Part shown: in pieces, positions 53,823-63,261 of the stretch
How positions within the stretch are numbered: the stretch's first letter is position 1
How the letters are laid out: every line of letters begins with the position of its first letter
Assembly: GCA_018818165.1 (NCBI GenBank)
Contig: JAHISP010000088.1
Span: forward strand, 1 to 64,000
Source of the DNA: Bacteroidota bacterium
Lineage (GTDB): Bacteria > Bacteroidota > Ignavibacteria > Ignavibacteriales > Melioribacteraceae
Direction: 5' to 3'
Length of the DNA: 64,000 nucleotides
Program-made: the position numbers and the translations under genes
Notes under the pieces: model-generated
Told to the model about the DNA's origin: nothing
The model's database searches: none
Seen by the model: only the letters and a program-made list of their open reading frames with translations

Positions 53823-53878
53823 ATGGTTGACCTATAATCTTATGTCTCCTCCTCATAAGAAATTTATAGGTCAACCAT
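53823..53878 (+). other. Strong 22-bp hairpin inside the alginate gene string
   Basis: The 104-bp gap between the triple-helix gene and the PL6 gene contains nested perfect stems: an outer 15 bp opening ATGGTTGACC (53823-53837 with 53864-53878) and an inner 7 bp TCTTATG/CATAAGA (53838-53844 with 53854-53860) with a loop TCTCCTCCT. It is followed by A-rich sequence, not a T run, so it is unlikely to be an ordinary terminator on the plus strand. It may block 3' decay, so that upstream genes are expressed more than downstream ones. Confidence 0.6.
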
Positions 53879-53918
53879 TCTTAAAAAAAAATATAAAATC
53901 CTTTAATTTGAAAAAATA

Positions 53919-56867
53919 TTGAAAATAATAAAAGCAGACATATACAAACTACTAACAATAATAATATCTATTATTTTTGCAAGTTCTAATTTAATGGCAA
54001 CTAATTATACAGTTTCTTCAGCTTCTGAAATTAGTACAGCGATGCAATTAGCAGTTCCTGGCGACACTTTAATAATGAGTATTGGTGAATGGGTTAATCA
54101 GCGAATTGATTTTAAAGGAAATGGTATAGAAAATAGCAATATTGTTCTCAAAGCTGAAGTGCCTGGTTTAGTAATCCTTAAGGGAACTTCGACACTGAGA
54201 ATAGGGGGAACATACTTAACAGTTGATGGACTATACTTTGTTGATGGATATAGTGCTTCTGGTGCTGTGATAGAATTCCGAAGTTCTGGAATTAATTCTC
54301 AAAATTGCCGATTAACAAATTCTGCGATTGTAAATTATAATCCCGCTTCTAATTCAACTGACTATAAATGGATTTCGTTGTATGGTAAAAATAATAGAAT
54401 TGATCATTGTTATATATCTGGTAAAAAACATAGTGGAACAACTTTAGTTGTTTGGCTAGATGGACAAACTAATTATCACAAAATTGATAGTAATTATTTT
54501 GCATATCGTCCTGAACTTGGAGTAAATGGCGGTGAAACAATTAGAATTGGTACAAGTGATTATTCGCAAACCGATTCATATACATTAGTTGAAAATAATT
54601 ACTTTGAAAGATGTAATGGTGAAATAGAAATTATATCTAATAAATCTGGACATAATACATACAGGCACAATACATTTTATGAATGCGAGGGTTCTTTAAC
54701 CCTGCGTCATGGTAAGTTTGCTGAAGTATATGGCAATTTCTTTTTAGGGAATAAAAAAACAAACACTGGTGGTGTAAGAATTATTGATGAAGACCATAAA
54801 GTGTATAACAACTATTTTCAAGATTTGAGAGGCAGTAGCAATAGAAGTTCTTTAGCAATAATGAATGGTGTTCCAGATTCACCACTTAATAGATATTTTG
54901 AAGTTAAGAGAGCAGAAGTTGTAAATAATACTTTTGTGAACTGTGCAAATACTTTTACAATCGGTGCAGGCTCAGATGATGAATTGTCGCTTCCTCCAAA
55001 GGATTGTAAGATAGTGAATAATCTTGTGTTGTCATCTTATGAAATAATAGATTATGATGATGAACCAATAAATATGACATACACTAGCAATATTATGTAT
55101 GGAGGTCCTTTGGGTATTTTTCAACCTGACGGTATTCAAATGATTGATCCATTGCTTTCTGAATCAACAGATGGTTTATGGCGACCTTCAGAAACTAGTC
55201 CCATAATCAATGCTGGTTCATGTGATTATTCGTATGTTTTTAATGATTTTGATGGGCAAGCTAGAGTAGATGCAATAGATATAGGAGCTGATGAAATATC
55301 TCTACTTCCAATTATATATAAACCATTAACTCCAGAAGACATTGGTCCACCTTGGTGGCCGGTTGCAGAAATTCCAGGTAAAACAATTTATGTTCAAGCA
55401 GGAGTTGATTCACTTATTAATGCAATCGCTAAAGCAAGTATCAAGGATACAATTGAACTGGTTACAGATGGTGGTGTTTATTCGAATACAACGGCAATTG
55501 AAGTTTCAAATTTATTAAATATTAAAAGTTCTACAAATTTATCAGTTATGCCTATAATAAGACAAACAAGTGCTTCTGGATCTATCTTTGTGATGAATGA
55601 AAGAGGTGATCTTAATCTACAAGGTGTTAATCTTGATGGAATGGCTGGAACATCCACACCCACAAAATATATTATCCGAACCACTGAAGATGAAATGTCT
55701 AAATCGTACAAATTAAAAATTGTTGATTGTTATTTGCATGACGTGTCAGTTGATGGGAATGGAAACTTTTTCAGAGCTTATCCTGGTACTTTTGCAGACA
55801 CTATAATTATTAAAAATAGTTTATTTACTAATGCTGGTAAAGAGGGAATAAGATTAAAAGATGAAGCTGCAAATAGCAGTAAATATAATGTAGATTACTT
55901 TGAAGTATCTAACTCAACATTTTGGAATATCCCACATGAAGCAATAAATATTTATGCTGGTGATGAAGCAGTTTTCACTCCATGTCCTAAAATTGTAATA
56001 GATCATTCTACATTTGATAATTGTGGATATACCGGAACACAAATAATTTATCCGAAAGATTGTGATGGTGTTGAGGTAACAAATTCTAATTTCACAAATA
56101 GTGATACAAATTTTAATTCAATTTCTCTTTATGGCTTTTATGCAAACTTTGAATTCAATAATATTTTCAATGCAGGTGATGTTGAAGTTAATGGTAGTGT
56201 TAAGTTAGGTGCAGGATTAGTAGATTATGACCCACTTTACACAGATGCTACAAGTGGTGATTTTACTTTACCAAGTAACTCCCCACTTTTAAATAAAGCT
56301 AAGGATAAGTCTTCCTTGGGAGACCTAAGATGGGCTGTAAATCCTAGGTCATATTTTACAATTGATGAAACTATTATTGGAGAAGGATTAATCATTTACT
56401 CACCTAATTCAGTCTCTAAAGATTATAATCCAAATACAATTGTTACGCTTACAGCAAATCCTGCGTTTGGATATGCATTTTATGAATGGGCAGGTGACAT
56501 ATCATCATCAGATTCGGTTATTCAAATAACAATGGATAGTGATAAGTCAATCATTGCAACATTTACTCCAACTGTGTCGGTTGAGTCAAGTCCTGAAATT
56601 CCAAATGAATTTGCACTTAAACAAAATTATCCAAATCCTTTTAACCCCAGTACAACAATTGAATATACAATTCCACAAGAATCACATGTTAGTATTGAGA
56701 TTTATAATGTTCAGGGGGAGTTAGTGAAAAATCTCATCAATGGTTTTCAATTTGCAGGAAGTTATAAAATTAATTGGCAACCAATTAATGTTTCAAGTGG
56801 GTTATATATTTTAAGAATGAGAGCAGATGCTTTTAGTTCATCACAAAAAATAATTTTAATGAAGTAG
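53919..56867 (+). CDS. PL6 family alginate lyase with accessory helix and T9SS domain
   Basis: The 982-residue protein has a signal peptide (to LMA). Residues about 28-470 form a PL6 beta-helix: NGGETIRIGTS, EIISNKSGHNTYRHN with catalytic-base K242, and LTLRHG with catalytic-acid R263. The 21-residue spacing equals that of the Lys/Arg pair in chondroitinase B and characterised PL6 alginate lyases. A second helix of DUF4957/DUF5123 type spans about 490-800, then a B-repeat and a T9SS domain (LKQNYPNPFNPSTTI). It cleaves uronic-acid chains by beta-elimination outside the cell; alginate is strongly favoured by the neighbours. The only suitable start is a TTG at 53919, and no Shine-Dalgarno site is obvious. 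Confidence 0.92.
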   Translation: MKIIKADIYKLLTIIISIIFASSNLMATNYTVSSASEISTAMQLAVPGDTLIMSIGEWVNQRIDFKGNGIENSNIVLKAEVPGLVILKGTSTLRIGGTYLTVDGLYFVDGYSASGAVIEFRSSGINSQNCRLTNSAIVNYNPASNSTDYKWISLYGKNNRIDHCYISGKKHSGTTLVVWLDGQTNYHKIDSNYFAYRPELGVNGGETIRIGTSDYSQTDSYTLVENNYFERCNGEIEIISNKSGHNTYRHNTFYECEGSLTLRHGKFAEVYGNFFLGNKKTNTGGVRIIDEDHKVYNNYFQDLRGSSNRSSLAIMNGVPDSPLNRYFEVKRAEVVNNTFVNCANTFTIGAGSDDELSLPPKDCKIVNNLVLSSYEIIDYDDEPINMTYTSNIMYGGPLGIFQPDGIQMIDPLLSESTDGLWRPSETSPIINAGSCDYSYVFNDFDGQARVDAIDIGADEISLLPIIYKPLTPEDIGPPWWPVAEIPGKTIYVQAGVDSLINAIAKASIKDTIELVTDGGVYSNTTAIEVSNLLNIKSSTNLSVMPIIRQTSASGSIFVMNERGDLNLQGVNLDGMAGTSTPTKYIIRTTEDEMSKSYKLKIVDCYLHDVSVDGNGNFFRAYPGTFADTIIIKNSLFTNAGKEGIRLKDEAANSSKYNVDYFEVSNSTFWNIPHEAINIYAGDEAVFTPCPKIVIDHSTFDNCGYTGTQIIYPKDCDGVEVTNSNFTNSDTNFNSISLYGFYANFEFNNIFNAGDVEVNGSVKLGAGLVDYDPLYTDATSGDFTLPSNSPLLNKAKDKSSLGDLRWAVNPRSYFTIDETIIGEGLIIYSPNSVSKDYNPNTIVTLTANPAFGYAFYEWAGDISSSDSVIQITMDSDKSIIATFTPTVSVESSPEIPNEFALKQNYPNPFNPSTTIEYTIPQESHVSIEIYNVQGELVKNLINGFQFAGSYKINWQPINVSSGLYILRMRADAFSSSQKIILMK

Positions 56868-56876
56868 TTGAAAATT

Positions 56877-58796
56877 ATGGTAAATAAATATAAAAATATT
56901 ATTCTAATATCTTTGTTTTCTTTCACACTTATTCCTGCTCAAGAATGGCAATCTAATATTGTATATTTTGGAAATGATGGTAAGTTAAATTATGAAAGAG
57001 ACAATCAAGGGAATTCAATACCCGATTTCAGCTATGTGGGCTATAAAAATAGAAACGATTCAATTCCATTTATCCCAGTTGTAAAAACAATATCTCCTGT
57101 TGTAGGTGATAACACCGATAACATTAACAACGCTATATTTGAAATGGCTCTAAATAATCCAATTCAAGAAAATGGATTTAGAGGAACTTTGCTTTTAGAA
57201 AAAGGTCTGTACGAAGTATATGGCACCATAAAAATAAATGCTTCGGGAATAGTTATACGTGGTGAAGGCGAAGGCGAAAATCCAGATTCGAATACTGTAA
57301 TTTATGGAAGAGGAAATTCTCCAAGCAGCAGAACCATAATAGTCGCTGGCGGAGGAACGTCAACAAAATGGAGCGATCAAGTATCAGGAACAAAAACAAA
57401 TATTATGAGCGATACAGTTTTTGTTGGTGAAAATACATTTGAAGTAGCAAATGCTTCTGCATATTCTGTTGGTGATAATATCATAATATATCACCCATGC
57501 ACAGCTACATGGCTTGAGGCTATTGACTATGGTGGAACGATGTCTGGTGAACCAGGTGCCGAAGCTGCCGATGTTCCTTGGGCAGTTGGCAGTCAACCTA
57601 TAGTTTTTAATAGATACATTACAAAGATTGAGGGAAATATAATTACAATAGATGCTCCATTATTTAATACTTTAATTCAATCGTTGTCACAATCATATAT
57701 TTATAAATATGGCCGTGGTGCACTAAGAACAAATATCGGTATCGAAAATTTACGTGTAGATATTGAAACACATAATTTGACAAATGATGAAAGTCATGCT
57801 TATAACGCAATAGATTTATTTTTAATTGAAGATGCTTGGATAAGAAACGTTACAACTCTTCATTTTTACGAAGCTGGTTTTAGAACAAATACAGCTACTA
57901 GAATTACAATTGAAAATTGCAGTGCATTAGAGCCAGTTTCACAAATAACTGGTGGAAGACGATATAACTTTGAAACATATACTGCTTCACAGCAAATTCT
58001 TTTTCAGAATAATAGAGCTACATCCGCAAGACATGCTTATATGTCTAATGGTATGTCTTGGACTTCTGGAATTGTTTTTTACAATTGTACTTCGGAAGGA
58101 GCTTATGCTTCAAGTGAAGGTCACAGACGTTGGAGTCAAGGCTTACTTTATGATAATCACAGGGAATTGGATAATGTAAGACCAGGCTATAACATTAGAA
58201 GAATTGGTTTATATAACCGTGCTTATTATGGAACAAGTCATGGCTGGTCGTCAGTTAATTCAATTACTTGGAATTGTGATGTAAAAGATGGAGAGATATT
58301 AATCCAACAGCCACCAATTGGGCAGAATTATTCTATTGGTAGTTTTGCGTCCTTAATTGCAGGTTATGGTGATGACTCATTTGATGCTCCAATAGGTCAT
58401 ACTGAAGGAACAAATAAAATTGGATTGAATCCTTCTTCATTATATTTGGCACAATATAATGAGCGAATGGATACACAAGTTTCAGTTCATGAAGAAAAAT
58501 CAAGTATCAATATTCCACTAGAGTTTACTATATTACCTAATTATCCAAATCCGTTTAATCCCACAACTACATTGGGTTATTCATTGCCACAAACAGAAAA
58601 AGTAATTGTAAAAGTATATGATGTAACAGGTAGAACAATTAAAAATTTATTTAACGGTATTCAAGAAGCGGGAATTAACTACACGCAATGGAATGGTGAT
58701 AATGATTTTAACCACCAAGTTGGCTCAGGTGTTTATTTTTATACAATTCAAGCAAAACATGGCTTGTTAACTGGAAAGATGATTTTAGTGAAATAG
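56877..58796 (+). CDS. T9SS-exported beta-helix protein, pectate-lyase-3-like
   Basis: The protein has about 639 residues from the ATG at 56877 (the frame opens at a TTG nine bases earlier), with a signal peptide to IPAQ. Residues about 60-480 form a right-handed beta-helix of the Pectate_lyase_3 kind, beginning with the typical GDNTDNINNAIFEMA and GTLLLEKGLYEVYGTIKI and continuing with turns such as IENCSALEPVSQ and FYNCTSEGAY. A T9SS domain (LPNYPNPFNPTTTL) ends it. Such helices occur in uronan lyases and in glycoside hydrolases, and I cannot name the catalytic residues. Placement among alginate enzymes suggests a uronan substrate. Confidence 0.75.
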   Translation: MVNKYKNIILISLFSFTLIPAQEWQSNIVYFGNDGKLNYERDNQGNSIPDFSYVGYKNRNDSIPFIPVVKTISPVVGDNTDNINNAIFEMALNNPIQENGFRGTLLLEKGLYEVYGTIKINASGIVIRGEGEGENPDSNTVIYGRGNSPSSRTIIVAGGGTSTKWSDQVSGTKTNIMSDTVFVGENTFEVANASAYSVGDNIIIYHPCTATWLEAIDYGGTMSGEPGAEAADVPWAVGSQPIVFNRYITKIEGNIITIDAPLFNTLIQSLSQSYIYKYGRGALRTNIGIENLRVDIETHNLTNDESHAYNAIDLFLIEDAWIRNVTTLHFYEAGFRTNTATRITIENCSALEPVSQITGGRRYNFETYTASQQILFQNNRATSARHAYMSNGMSWTSGIVFYNCTSEGAYASSEGHRRWSQGLLYDNHRELDNVRPGYNIRRIGLYNRAYYGTSHGWSSVNSITWNCDVKDGEILIQQPPIGQNYSIGSFASLIAGYGDDSFDAPIGHTEGTNKIGLNPSSLYLAQYNERMDTQVSVHEEKSSINIPLEFTILPNYPNPFNPTTTLGYSLPQTEKVIVKVYDVTGRTIKNLFNGIQEAGINYTQWNGDNDFNHQVGSGVYFYTIQAKHGLLTGKMILVK

Positions 58797-58800
58797 GATT

Positions 58801-60042
58801 ATGATGAACAAAATAATATTAAAAATAATTTTTGCTAGTATTTTTCTCATAAGTCTTTCATTTGGACAGACGTTAAACTTATTCGATTATTCAACTTTGG
58901 AAAAGATAAAGGAAAGCTATATTGAAAACGGAAATTATCAAAAGGAAATAGATAATTTAAATATGTTGGCAAATATAGCTTTAAAAGAAGCTCCATATAC
59001 AATCACAAAATATTCTGCTCCGAAAATAGAAGGTGCAAGTGTGAATGATTATTATAGCGATAGTCCATACTGGTGGCCTGTTGAAGGAGATTCGTTAGCT
59101 CCATATATTAGAAAAGACGGTGAAAGAAATCCAGATAGATTTATGAACCATAAAAATGAACTTGCAAAATTTTATAAAGGATTATTTGCTCTTGCGTTTT
59201 ATAGTTACTTTACAAATAACATGGATTATGGCAAACAAGCAAATAATATATTGCGAGTCTGGTTTATTGATGAAGCGACAAAAATGAATCCAAATCTGAA
59301 ATATTCCCAGTTAATTAGGAACAAAACAAATCGTAGAGGCGTTGGAATTATTGATGGTAGAAGATTAGCTGTTTTAACTGAAGCCATTATTTTATTAAAA
59401 ATGAACAATCAATTAGAAGAAGATGTCTATTCTGGAATCCAAAAGTGGTATGCTGATTTTTTTATATGGTTAACTACAAGTTATTATGGATTGGATGAAA
59501 TGAATAGAGGAAATAACCACGGAACTTGGTGGACTTATCAAGTTGCAAGCTTAAGTAGTATTTTGAAAAATACAGATATGATTGTTAAACTTGGAGAACA
59601 TTCAAAACATTTTTTGTTGGATAACCAAATTGATGAAAATGCACGCCAACCTTTAGAAGAAGAACGTACACGATCTCTTTCTTATTCAATATTTAATTTA
59701 ACTGCTCATTCATTTTTGAACTCAATATTACTCAAAAACAATATTGATAACTGGAATTATATTAATGAAAATGGAGTTACTCTAATTAATGTCATTGATT
59801 ATTTAATCCCTTTTGTAAAGGAACCATCGAGCTGGAAGATAAAACAAATAAAATCTATTGATAATTCTGGTATGCTGTTCCTTGCATTAGCTGGATTAGA
59901 ATTAAATAACATTAAATATTTAAAGTTATATGATGAGCTCTCTAATTATGAAGAGAGTGAATTAAATAAATCAACTTTTGATCCAATTCAAATTGTATTG
60001 GATTCTATTGTTAAATTTAAAATAAATGAATATGAAAAATAA
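58801..60042 (+). CDS. Alginate_lyase (PF05426) family enzyme
   Basis: The 413-residue protein has a signal peptide (to LSFGQ) and an all-helical domain, beginning with the family opening YYSDSPYWWPVEGDSLAPYIRKDG, in which the Y-x-S-x-x-x-Y-W-W-P block is diagnostic. The active-site block GNNHGTWWTYQVASL follows (N238, N239, H240). This alpha-barrel family includes alginate lyases (PL5) and related uronan lyases (PL38). It has no T9SS tag, so it is probably periplasmic and acts on oligosaccharides after uptake. It starts four bases after the previous stop, and its end overlaps the aldolase gene. Confidence 0.87.
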   Translation: MMNKIILKIIFASIFLISLSFGQTLNLFDYSTLEKIKESYIENGNYQKEIDNLNMLANIALKEAPYTITKYSAPKIEGASVNDYYSDSPYWWPVEGDSLAPYIRKDGERNPDRFMNHKNELAKFYKGLFALAFYSYFTNNMDYGKQANNILRVWFIDEATKMNPNLKYSQLIRNKTNRRGVGIIDGRRLAVLTEAIILLKMNNQLEEDVYSGIQKWYADFFIWLTTSYYGLDEMNRGNNHGTWWTYQVASLSSILKNTDMIVKLGEHSKHFLLDNQIDENARQPLEEERTRSLSYSIFNLTAHSFLNSILLKNNIDNWNYINENGVTLINVIDYLIPFVKEPSSWKIKQIKSIDNSGMLFLALAGLELNNIKYLKLYDELSNYEESELNKSTFDPIQIVLDSIVKFKINEYEK

Positions 60043-60685
60043 TATTGAAGTTATAGTTAAAAAGTTACTGCTCAATAAAGTCTTTGCAGTTCTTCGTTTG
60101 GACGATTCCACAAAAGCTCTTAAAGTAGTGGAGGCTTTAATTAATGGTGGAGTAAAAAATATTGAAATCACTTTAACCACACAAAATCCATTTAAGGTAA
60201 TTGCAGAAGTAGCAAAAGAATTTGAAAATTCTGCAATTATAGGTGTGGGCTCGGTTTTTAGTAAGCAAGAAATGGAATCATCCATTAATGCTGGTGCATC
60301 TTTTGTTGTTTCCCCAATATTCAATCCATTATTGATTGATATATGTCATAGCTTTGGATATCCAATATTTACTGGGGCATTTAGTCCCACAGAAATATAC
60401 AATGCTTCAATTGCTGGTGCTGATATAGTGAAAGTATTTCCTGCCAATATTTTAGGAATAGAATATTTTAAATCAATTTTAGCTCCTATGCCAGATTTAA
60501 AAATTATGCCAACTGGTGGGGTAAGTTTAACTAATGCAAATAAATGGTTTGAGGCTGGTGCTTGTGCTGTTGGAGTAGGTGGAGCATTGGTTGATATGAA
60601 AGCAATAAACGAAAACAACTATTTAATGCTTACTTCAAATGCAAAACAAATAATGAATACGATAAATAACAAAATAAATAAATAA
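60026..60685 (+). CDS. eda: 2-dehydro-3-deoxyphosphogluconate aldolase
   Basis: The 219-residue protein is a complete class I KDPG/KHG aldolase: FAVLRLDDS at the substrate loop, GGVKNIEITLTT with the catalytic Glu, GVGSVF, FSPTEI, and the Schiff-base lysine in ADIVKVFPAN, ending with PTGGVSL and GVGGALVD. It cleaves KDPG into pyruvate and glyceraldehyde-3-phosphate, the final step of the pathway encoded here. A second ATG at 60032 may be the true start. Either overlaps the lyase gene, which means coupled translation. Confidence 0.93.
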   Translation: MNMKNNIEVIVKKLLLNKVFAVLRLDDSTKALKVVEALINGGVKNIEITLTTQNPFKVIAEVAKEFENSAIIGVGSVFSKQEMESSINAGASFVVSPIFNPLLIDICHSFGYPIFTGAFSPTEIYNASIAGADIVKVFPANILGIEYFKSILAPMPDLKIMPTGGVSLTNANKWFEAGACAVGVGGALVDMKAINENNYLMLTSNAKQIMNTINNKINK

Positions 60686-60699
60686 AAATTAGACACAAT

Positions 60700-61737
60700 A
60701 TGATGAAAAAAAAGATTGTTACGTTTGGTGAAATAATGTTGAGACTTTCTACTCCAGGTTATTCTCGATTTGTTCAAAGTTCATCTTATGATTCTACTTA
60801 TGGCGGAGGAGAAGCTAATGTTTCTGTAGCCCTTTCCAATTATGGAACGGAAAGTTTTTTCGTTTCAAAATTACCTAAACATGAAATTGGACAGAGTGCA
60901 ATTAATAGTTTAAGAAAATATGGGGTCAATACAGATTTTGTAGTCAGAGGTGGAGAGAGAGTAGGCATTTATTTTCTTGAAACTGGTGCAAGTCAGAGAC
61001 CATCCAAAGTAATTTATGATAGAGCAAATTCCGCAATAAGCCTAGCAAGAGCAGAAGAATTTAATTGGGAAAAAATATTCGAAGGAAAGGATTGGTTTCA
61101 TTGGACGGGAATTACTCCAGCATTAGGTAGCAATGCTCAATTAGCTGTAAAGGAAGCTTCAATTGTTGCAAAAAGATTGGGATTGAAAATTAGCTGTGAC
61201 TTAAATTTTAGACAAAAAATGTGGACTGAAAAAGAGGCGCAAGCTGTAATGAACCCTTTAATGGAATACGTGGATGTCTGCATTGCAAACGAAGAGGATG
61301 CTGAAAAAAGTTTGGGAATGAAGTTAAAAGGTATTAACATTGAAAAAGCTGAATTAAATGAAAACGGATATTTTTCATTAGCCAAAGAATTAAAATCAAA
61401 GTATGATTTTGAAACAGTTGCCATAACTCTACGTGAAAGTTTTTCGGCATCACGAAATGGTTGGAGTGCTCTACTTCATGATAATAAAGATTGTAAAGTC
61501 CCATACAGATCAAAACGTTATGACATTCAAATAGTTGATAGAGTTGGCGGTGGAGATTCGTTTGCTTCGGGACTTATATATGGATTACTCACAAAAGATA
61601 GTACTAAAATAGCTTTAGAGTTTGCAGTAGGTGCATCATGTTTAAAGCAAACTATTTATGGAGATTTTAATTTAGTCTCTATTGATGAGGTAAATAAACT
61701 CATTTCTGGCAATGGTTCAGGAAGGGTAGAAAGATAG
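60700..61737 (+). CDS. kdgK: 2-dehydro-3-deoxygluconate kinase (PfkB family)
   Basis: The 345-residue protein is a ribokinase/PfkB sugar kinase: GEIMLRLSTPG at the N-terminus, TYGGGEANVSVALSNYG, SCDLNFRQKMW, and the second signature DRVGGGDSFASGLIYG with the catalytic Asp. The signature has Gly where most relatives have Ala (G-A-G-D). It phosphorylates KDG to KDPG, the substrate of the aldolase encoded 14 bp upstream. Substrate assignment leans on that adjacency and on motifs shared with KDG kinases. Confidence 0.9.
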   Translation: MMKKKIVTFGEIMLRLSTPGYSRFVQSSSYDSTYGGGEANVSVALSNYGTESFFVSKLPKHEIGQSAINSLRKYGVNTDFVVRGGERVGIYFLETGASQRPSKVIYDRANSAISLARAEEFNWEKIFEGKDWFHWTGITPALGSNAQLAVKEASIVAKRLGLKISCDLNFRQKMWTEKEAQAVMNPLMEYVDVCIANEEDAEKSLGMKLKGINIEKAELNENGYFSLAKELKSKYDFETVAITLRESFSASRNGWSALLHDNKDCKVPYRSKRYDIQIVDRVGGGDSFASGLIYGLLTKDSTKIALEFAVGASCLKQTIYGDFNLVSIDEVNKLISGNGSGRVER

Positions 61738-61750
61738 AAGGAGGAAATAC

Positions 61751-62476
61751 ATGTTCAAATCAGTTGAAGAAAGGATACCAATAAAAGAAATAATTGTTAA
61801 GCAAGTTGAAGAAGCTATTCTTAGTAGAAAATTTCTACCAGGTGACAAATTGCCAACTGAATCAGAATTGGGAACACAGTTTGGTGTAAGTAGGACCTCA
61901 GTTCGTGAAGCTATTCAAATACTTTCGGCTCGTGGTTTAATTTCCGTAGAGAAAGGAAGAGGAATATTTGTAAATAAAATCACTTCAAAATCAGTTGTAG
62001 ATCCGCTCAAAAAATTTTTACAACTAAAATTAGATAAAGATAGTGTCCTTAATCTAACTCACGCACGGCAAATTATTGAACCAGCAATTGTTAGAGAAGC
62101 GGCTAAAAATAGGACAATGGAAGATATTGAAATTCTAACAAACGATATAAAAGATTTAGAAAGTTGTGTAGGTGATTATGAAGAGCTTGCTGCTCTGGAT
62201 ATGAGATTTCATCTTAATATAGCAAAGGCTACACATAATATCATTATTCCACTTATAATTCAACCAATACATAGTTTGTTGCCAAAAATTAAACCTATCA
62301 TTTTTGCAACAGTTGAGGATTCAAAAGTAGTTGCAATTATTTGGCATAAAAAAATATTGGATGCAATTATCAATCAAGATGAGGAAACTGCTTTTAATGA
62401 AATGGTTGAACATTTAAAGTTGGCAGAATTACACTCCAAAAAAGTTTTAGAAATTGCGAAAACATTAAATAAATAA
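61751..62476 (+). CDS. FadR-subfamily GntR transcriptional regulator
   Basis: The 241-residue protein has a winged helix-turn-helix (about 8-76; LPTESELGTQFGVSRTSVREAIQIL, ISVEKGRGIFV). An FCD ligand domain (about 90-230) follows, with DMRFHLNIAKATHN carrying the Asp and His of the family's metal site, and a later conserved His in MVEHLKLAELH. FCD regulators of uronate pathways sense KDG, DEH or related acids. The palindrome at 37256-37269 fits the operator class, so it probably represses the locus until the inducer appears. AAGGAGG precedes the start, the strongest ribosome-binding site in the locus. Confidence 0.9.
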   Translation: MFKSVEERIPIKEIIVKQVEEAILSRKFLPGDKLPTESELGTQFGVSRTSVREAIQILSARGLISVEKGRGIFVNKITSKSVVDPLKKFLQLKLDKDSVLNLTHARQIIEPAIVREAAKNRTMEDIEILTNDIKDLESCVGDYEELAALDMRFHLNIAKATHNIIIPLIIQPIHSLLPKIKPIIFATVEDSKVVAIIWHKKILDAIINQDEETAFNEMVEHLKLAELHSKKVLEIAKTLNK

Positions 62477-62491
62477 ATTAAAGGAAAAAAG

Positions 62492-63247
62492 ATGAAACGA
62501 TTTGATGGAAAAGTGGCAGTTGTAACTGGAGGTGCTAGAGATATTGGCAGACAAACATCAATAAGGCTAGCAAGGGAAGGTGCCTCTGTGTGTGTAAACT
62601 ATTATGATAATCCCGAAGATGCACAAGAAACTTTAAGAATAATTGAAGCTGATGGCGGAAATGCTATTGCTGTTAAAGGCGATATGACAAACCACGATGA
62701 TATTAATAATTTAGTAGCAAAATGTATCGAAGCATTTGGTGATAAAATTCATACACTCATAAATGTTGCTGGTGGCTTAGTTGCAAGAAAAACAATGGGT
62801 GAGATGGATTGGGATTTCTGGAATTTTGTAATGAAATTAAATTTAGGAACTGTATTTATGGTTACAAAAGCTGTTCTTCCATATATGCCTGAGGGTAGTT
62901 CAATAGTTAATTTTTCGTCACAAGCTGCACGTGATGGCGGTGGGCCTGGAGCATCTGCGTATGCAACATCAAAAGGAGGAGTGTTAACTTTTACAAAGGG
63001 TTTAGCAAAAGAGTTAGGACCAAAAAATATTAGAGTAAATTGTGTTTCACCAGGAATGATTAATACAACTTTTCATGATACTTTTACCAAACCGGAAGTT
63101 CGAAAAAATGTTGCTGCTGGAACACCACTTAGAAGAGAAGGAAATGCATCAGAAGTAGCTGATCTTGCAGTATATCTAGCTTCAAATGACGCATCTTTTA
63201 TAACTGGTGCCAGTATTGAAATTAATGGTGGTACTTACTTCGTTTAA
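62492..63247 (+). CDS. Short-chain dehydrogenase, probable DEH reductase
   Basis: The 251-residue protein is a classical SDR: TGGARDIG cofactor loop, NVAGG, the catalytic Ser in NFSSQAA and YATSKGG with Tyr and Lys, ending in the usual ITGASIEINGG. The family reading alone would be 3-oxoacyl-ACP reductase. In an alginate locus, directly before a PL17 lyase and after eda/kdgK, the expected step is NAD(P)H reduction of DEH (4-deoxy-L-erythro-5-hexoseulose uronate) to KDG, done by SDR enzymes in other alginate degraders. Without it the pathway in this window would have a gap. Confidence 0.82.
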   Translation: MKRFDGKVAVVTGGARDIGRQTSIRLAREGASVCVNYYDNPEDAQETLRIIEADGGNAIAVKGDMTNHDDINNLVAKCIEAFGDKIHTLINVAGGLVARKTMGEMDWDFWNFVMKLNLGTVFMVTKAVLPYMPEGSSIVNFSSQAARDGGGPGASAYATSKGGVLTFTKGLAKELGPKNIRVNCVSPGMINTTFHDTFTKPEVRKNVAAGTPLRREGNASEVADLAVYLASNDASFITGASIEINGGTYFV

Positions 63248-63261
63248 TCAAAGGATAATTT

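Noticed and set aside
53823-53878. Rho-independent terminator splitting the alginate locus
   Set aside because: The stem is strong but is followed by TTCTT and an A run, not a T run.
45530-56200. CRISPR-like or satellite repeats in the lyase genes
   Set aside because: The periodic blocks are in frame, encode NCTF-type beta-helix turns, B-repeats and T9SS domains, and have no spacer pattern.
62492-63247. Fatty-acid biosynthesis FabG
   Set aside because: The sequence allows it, but no other fatty-acid gene is near, and the locus needs a DEH reductase at this step.
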